From NCBI GenBank assembly GCA_017590115.1, contig JAGGNK010006448.1:7240099-7304098 (forward strand): 64,000 nt of DNA, given 5' to 3'. The translations under genes and the position numbers were made by a program. Position 1 is the stretch's first letter; the number at the start of each line of letters is the position of its first letter. Under the pieces are notes generated by a model, which worked only from the letters and a program-made list of their open reading frames with translations, searched no databases and was not told the DNA's origin. Shown here one piece after another: positions 58,601 through 64,000 of this stretch. This DNA comes from Montifringilla adamsi. Taxonomy: Eukaryota > Chordata > Aves > Passeriformes > Passeridae.

Positions 58601-61600
58601 ATAAGATTGTGGCATCAAACATGGAATACACTAGAGCTTTTCTAAATGAGAAGAATAGTTAGTGAGAGTGCTGGAGAATGACAAGGGGACAACCTTTATT
58701 AATGCAACTAATAGAAGTGACAAAACAAGAACATGGAATACTCTCAGAGGCCTTGTCATTCTAAAATCCCAAGCAAACATATACTGCAGGAGTCATCACC
58801 CTCTTAAAAACCTCCAACAGTGATAAACTCGCTTTTCTGAAAGATTTGGGACAAACTATCCTTGTCTAACACAAGCCCTTCAGGGAATCCTTTTTACAGG
58901 GGTTCAAGGACACCATTTCTGAAGAGCTCCAGAGACTTAAGAATAAAAAATTATCCACATACACCATGCCAAAAATAGACCTGTAGGACATCAATCTAGT
59001 TAAAAGTCCAAGGACATGTTCCTGTAGAATTCCCCAGGGTGTCAGAGGAAAGAGTATCTCTGCACATCATTGCATATTCTTCATAATTACTGCAGGGATA
59101 TTACCAGGAGAACTGCTGCAAGGAACAAAATGCCTTTGGGTCACATATATTATTCCCCTGATTATATCAATGTGACACACTGTTGCACAGACAGTTGTGC
59201 TGTAGATTGTCTGAAGAAAAAATGAAGTGCTATGAAAATGAACATTTGGATATGTGGAATGATTTTCAAATGTACTATAATATGGATCTGGGGGAACAGT
59301 TTGCATAATGAGTCTCAGAACTAATGAATCCCATTGCTCTTTATCCACAGGATCTCTAGAGCAAAGACTAGGTTATCTTGTAGCCACAAAACACATATTC
59401 AAATGAAACATACAGAATACATTATATCAACCAAAAGACAGAGGGCGGTGGATCACACTGGTAGTATGGATGCTCTGGTCGTCCAGAGGGAAACCTTGCC
59501 CCTCAGTGTTCAGCTTCTCAGGTGTGGAAAGTAATATTGATCATCAGTTTTCATATTGAAAATTGATTTCCAGCTGCTTCTTGCAGCACTCTATATCTGC
59601 TTTTTCTTTAGTTAAAATCACAAAGAAGCAAGGACAATAGTTCTGCATCAGGATGAGTTCATTTTCTCTTGTTGTAAGTTTCTAAATCTCCATCTGTCTG
59701 TAACTATTGGCTCAAGGACACTAGCTGGAGCTGAGAAATTTTCATGTCAGCACATATAAATTCACTTACAGACTCCCGGGCTCTAGCCCAGCAGTGACAC
59801 CCATCAGGTAGAGTCAGGGAGCTGCTCTCCAGAGTACCTGTGGGACTGAGGAGGGATCATGCCTAGAGGTACAGGACACATTATAGGATGCAGGGGAAAG
59901 ATATCTAGGGATAGCACAAGAGTTACTGTGGGATGCTTAGAGAAAGAAGTGATGGCTAGGAAAGGGAGGGAAGTTGTTGCTTTGTGTAAGAACAAAAGAA
60001 GGAATGTGGAGCAATAAGGTGATAAAAGGGTTGATTCCATGTAAACCCATGGCTGTTTTTCTAGCAATGCGTGGCATGTCATCAGCAGAGTCTGCCCTGA
60101 CTTATAAAATGTTATTTCTAACTCCTTTTGCAGTGGATGGACTCTTGTTCAGTGTTGAGAGGAAAATGAAGGACAGAGTCTGAGTGTCAGCCTCTAGTCA
60201 GCCCACACATCAGCAGGCCATGGAGTCACAGTGCCAGGAACTGGAGACAACAGAGTGGAATAGTGTGGGATCTTAGTGTCACAGAGATCCATGTGCCTAT
60301 GCTGCCAGTTATGGAGCAAGTGCAGCTGTGTAGGTGAGTGTGTGATCACTAGCAAATGTCAACCCAGAATAGAGCAGACGAAGCTGCCTGGGAGCCCAGG
60401 TTATGCCTCTTTTAGAACAGACTTTTATTTATGTGCTTGAGGATGCTGCAAGACATCCCACTTTTTTCAGTAGGTAGTTATGAAGTTTGGTTAATATTTT
60501 ATTCAGGTAACATCATTCAATCCCAAGGTTTTTCCCCCCTTGAATATGTGTTTTTGTTAGAGGCATCCAGAATGACTTTGAAACCAATATACATAAACCC
60601 AGGATAAAATTATTTGTCTAAGTGACAGTACAGACAAGGCTTGGAATTTTTGACAAATACTGAATAAGGAGAACAGTGTGATTGACATATATTGGAGACC
60701 TGTGCACTCTGATTCAGAGTACTGAGAGCTAATTGAGAGCAGAGAGATGAGCATGAAATCCAGGGAGTGTGCTGGAGTTCATTGCTTTCTTGTTGTCAAG
60801 TGTTAATATAAGTTAAATTATCCATAGTAAAATATGCTTTTTTCTTTCTTTGTGCTTGTTCAGAATGTGTTAATTCAGAAGACATTATGTTCAACTGTCA
60901 GATTTATCTGTGAGTCAGAGAGTTCCTTGTAACCTAACATTCATTTCCTAAAAAAAAAAAATAAAATAAAACCTGAAATATTTAAAATATTTAATATAAT
61001 ATTTCAAAATTAAAACTTAAATAACTTCTGTCTGACACGTATGGTGAAAAATTTGAGCTTATAATAGAAACCTTCATATAAAATAGTGTTTTGTTTCCTG
61101 GTTGCATCAGCTTGTACTTATCTATGATTTACACATAAAAATTTTATTCACATTTTTCATAGAAAGAAAAAGAACTGAACAACTAAACAGATTTAAAGCA
61201 GTGCTCAAAATGACCTTACTTATCTTAATTTCTTAAAATCTTGGGGTTTTTTTCCCCCATACTGGCAAATCACTGAGATCCTGTTGTTTTTGGGGGGGTT
61301 TTCACCTGAAATAAGAAGGCTTGAACTGTTTTTAATATTTTTATTTGTAAAGTCTTTATGTTCATATAGGCCAGAGAATATACACACTGTACACCACATA
61401 CTGGATGATCCCAATCTATCTATGAGAACTTTAATCAAGTCAAATTTCTCTGCAGATCCATGAATCTCTGTGATATTATATATTTCTTTACACTAGCTTT
61501 GTTTCCTTTCTAGCATGATGCTACCAAGGGAAAACATTTGGATCCATAACATCCAATATTTGTCCTTAAAAGGAGAATTCTAGTTCTTTAGAAAGTTAGC

Positions 61601-64000
61601 TTTCTCACATTTCCAATACTGCTGATGCCTAAATAATGACTTTATTTTAGTTTAGATCCCGTGAAGCCACATAAATAGCAAGGGAGTACTATTATGGATC
61701 TACATAATGAATATTTCAGTATAAAGAAGCTTGCTTAGCAAATTTCTAACTATAAATAAAACTGCTATTTAAAAGCTATCAAGCACAATTCAGCAAAACA
61801 TTCAGTACAATATGGTAGCTGGTTTTCAGTGGCTCCTATCTTAGTGAAATATCTCTCTTAAAAGCATTACTACATCAGCATGAAGTTAAATGAGGAAAGT
61901 TAAAAGTAATTATTTATAAAATATGCCTTGTCATTAAAACTTTTTGATTACAACAATAATATCTATAACAGGGCATATTGGCTGAATTTAATATAACAGT
62001 GGTCATTGGAGATAACGTAGTATAGATATCTGAATATCCAGTGAGGTGGAATATTGTTTTCAGATTAAAAAGCACAAAGTGCTTCTATCCAGATTGTCTT
62101 AGAGGAGAATTCAGTGGACAACTGAAATAAAGAGGCTCAGGCCTGTTCCCATACTCTGTTGATTATTGTACATCTGACAGCTGATCAATACCTGAATAAC
62201 TCCCTTCAGATGAAGAGCAAAGAGCATTTTTGATTTCTTGTTTCCATTCCTTGCTATGAAGCCATCATCACATATGAGTAAATATCTTCATTCAGAGCTG
62301 GATATGGTCAAGAGACTTCACTTGAGTCGGTGGAGGTCCCTGAATAGGGATTATCTATAGTGCTAGAAATTGCAATATGAAAGTCGGACTATGGCATGAA
62401 TGCTGTTTTGCAGCCATCAGATCTGAAAATTTTTTAAGTGTAAAGTGAGAGGAAAATGAAAGTTGTTTTGGAGCCAACAGGAAGCAACAAATGTGTTAAT
62501 GCTTCTGAAAAGTTAATTGTATATGTTTTTCAATGTTCATTTTGTCATTTTTCTCTTCTGAACTGCACAAGACTAAGCTCACTAAGAGAAGATTTTTTAA
62601 AGATTGCAAAATACAGGGCCTTTTTGAATTAGATGTGGATGACAACTGCTCTGAATCTCAGTGTCAATAGCAAGAATAATGAAGATGCATGTTTCAATAA
62701 TGATAGTAGTTCATATGAAACCTTCAAAAACTATGAGGCTGTGAAATGCAGTGTGAGCTGCTGGTCATAGGCTGTTCAAAGTGTTAAGAATTATCTTCAA
62801 AAAACTTCATGTCACTTCCTAGGTGATATGAAAGAGTGGATACATTTAGCTCATCTAGCAAGGTGGTTTTTTATTTTTTTTAATGTTAATGAGTAAGTGC
62901 TGTGTAATATGAAAGGCTGGTCTGTCTCAGTTTCCCTTGGTTGACAAGACATAGGAGCAAAAATATGGTTCCAATATTTTGCTGATTGCTTGCTTCAAAG
63001 TTATAGTAGGACCAAGTATGAAAATATCTCTTCCTCTGTAAGAAGATACCTATTAATTCTCTAGTTATATAAGACTAAGGCTATGTCCTTATTCTCTCTA
63101 CACAGAGAAGGCAAGAATTTAGGTTTTCAAAAGGCCAAATAATTTATGATCCTAGGATCATTATTTTCCTCCAAGATTCAGGCTCCTAAGCATATAAATC
63201 ACTTTTAAAATGTTATGCTAAGTTATACTCTGGGCTTCTGAGATAAGAAAGGTAAGACGCATGGAGAAAAGTATTTTGCAAATGTAGTTTCCACCACCTA
63301 AATGAACCAAAAGGAAACAGTAAGATGTTTTTCTGTGACTCAGATGCATTAAATACTAGTCCTTCTAGCATTTGGATAATCTTTCTGCAAAAAAACAGTG
63401 GTGGATGGCTTGGTAGTATCTCGAGTTTGATGACAAGAAGGAGCTTACTAGTCACGCTTTTCACCATTATCATATATATTACATTCTGTAATGACATGCT
63501 GACATAAAAATATATGGATTGGAGGCTTTAGCAGTGCAATTATGATGAACAGTTGAGAAAAACAAACCAACCAAATAAAATGCACACCTGAAATAAGGTG
63601 TATATGAGAAGATACTGTAACTAATGAAGGATAAAATGTTAAAAAGATCTGTTTAATGAGGTTTAATTTGCTCTTATAAAATAAGCTGGTTCAGGGAGAG
63701 TGTGTGCCCTCTGAAGAAGAAATGGAAGTGCAACACTTGAATAATAAATGGTTTACTCAAGGACCGAGAGTGACAAAAAAGGTAAAGATAATATATCGAT
63801 CCATTCTCAAACTAGTCCATACTGAAGTTTTATATCAACTTTTGACTGTGACTTTTGAAAAATAGTAGGTATAGGACTGAGAATCATGCAGATGCAATTC
63901 TTTCCTGAGGCTGTTCTTACAAGGCAGGTCTTACCAAGCTTAATATTATCCCTGAATTTGCCTCAGCACTGTCTAGAATTTGATCTGGATAAGGATATGT
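58601..64000. other. Gene-free stretch, partly GC-richer
   Basis: Positions 58780-59060 loosely resemble very old CR1 text, but not enough to call. Positions 59760-60420 are GC-richer and include a GTGTGATCACTAGCAAA-like core shared with 5115-5140, perhaps an unclassified dispersed repeat. The rest, to the window end, is AT-rich and shows no gene, RNA or element I can support. Confidence 0.45.

Noticed and set aside
58780..59060. Possible very old CR1
   Set aside because: Only short phrases resemble CR1 (for example near 59022), and I cannot find the order of segments needed to call it.
1..64000. CRISPR array, operon, prophage, tRNA or rRNA
   Set aside because: I found no regularly spaced direct repeats, no cloverleaf-like or rRNA signatures and no bacterial gene organisation. 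The window is vertebrate nuclear DNA.

Overview
This window is vertebrate nuclear DNA from a bird, probably a passerine. Three things support that: one intact protein gene recognisable as SLITRK6, many truncated CR1 LINEs (the dominant avian retroposon), and two solo LTRs of a type I associate with passerine genomes. The DNA is AT-rich and otherwise gene-poor, as expected for the deserts around the SLITRK genes.

Layout. Positions 1-20345 lie downstream of the gene. They hold a 1.4 kb CR1 with a dead reverse transcriptase (3552-4990), CR1 tails at 7068-7429 and 13355-13520, microsatellites, and a sequence-complex block at 17720-18130 that could be a conserved element. SLITRK6 is on the minus strand. 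Its 840-codon reading frame lies within a single exon (20870-23392), preceded by a canonical splice acceptor at 23408-23409, a 3.3 kb intron, and a 5' noncoding exon that ends in a strong donor at 26747 and carries several tiny upstream ORFs. Candidate poly(A) signals lie at 20346-20351 and further downstream. The promoter should lie near 27.1-27.3 kb.

Positions 27300-64000 lie upstream of SLITRK6 and contain no credible second protein gene. They hold two oppositely oriented solo LTRs (32741-33246 and 36068-36702), five further CR1 loci (including a possible twin-priming inversion at 44374-44905 and an endonuclease-domain fragment at 47332-47615), two full consensus CTCF-type motifs in divergent orientation (43432-43444 and 47642-47654), and several unusually exact palindromes. 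The most striking of these are a 21-bp AP-1/MARE-like palindrome (34982-35002) and a 14-bp-arm hairpin (35600-35631).

Functionally, the window is one synaptic-adhesion receptor gene with its putative cis-regulatory surroundings. I found no CRISPR array, operon, tRNA, rRNA or clearly new multi-gene system. The points most worth following up are regulatory: the uORF-rich leader, the palindromic motifs and the CTCF sites.
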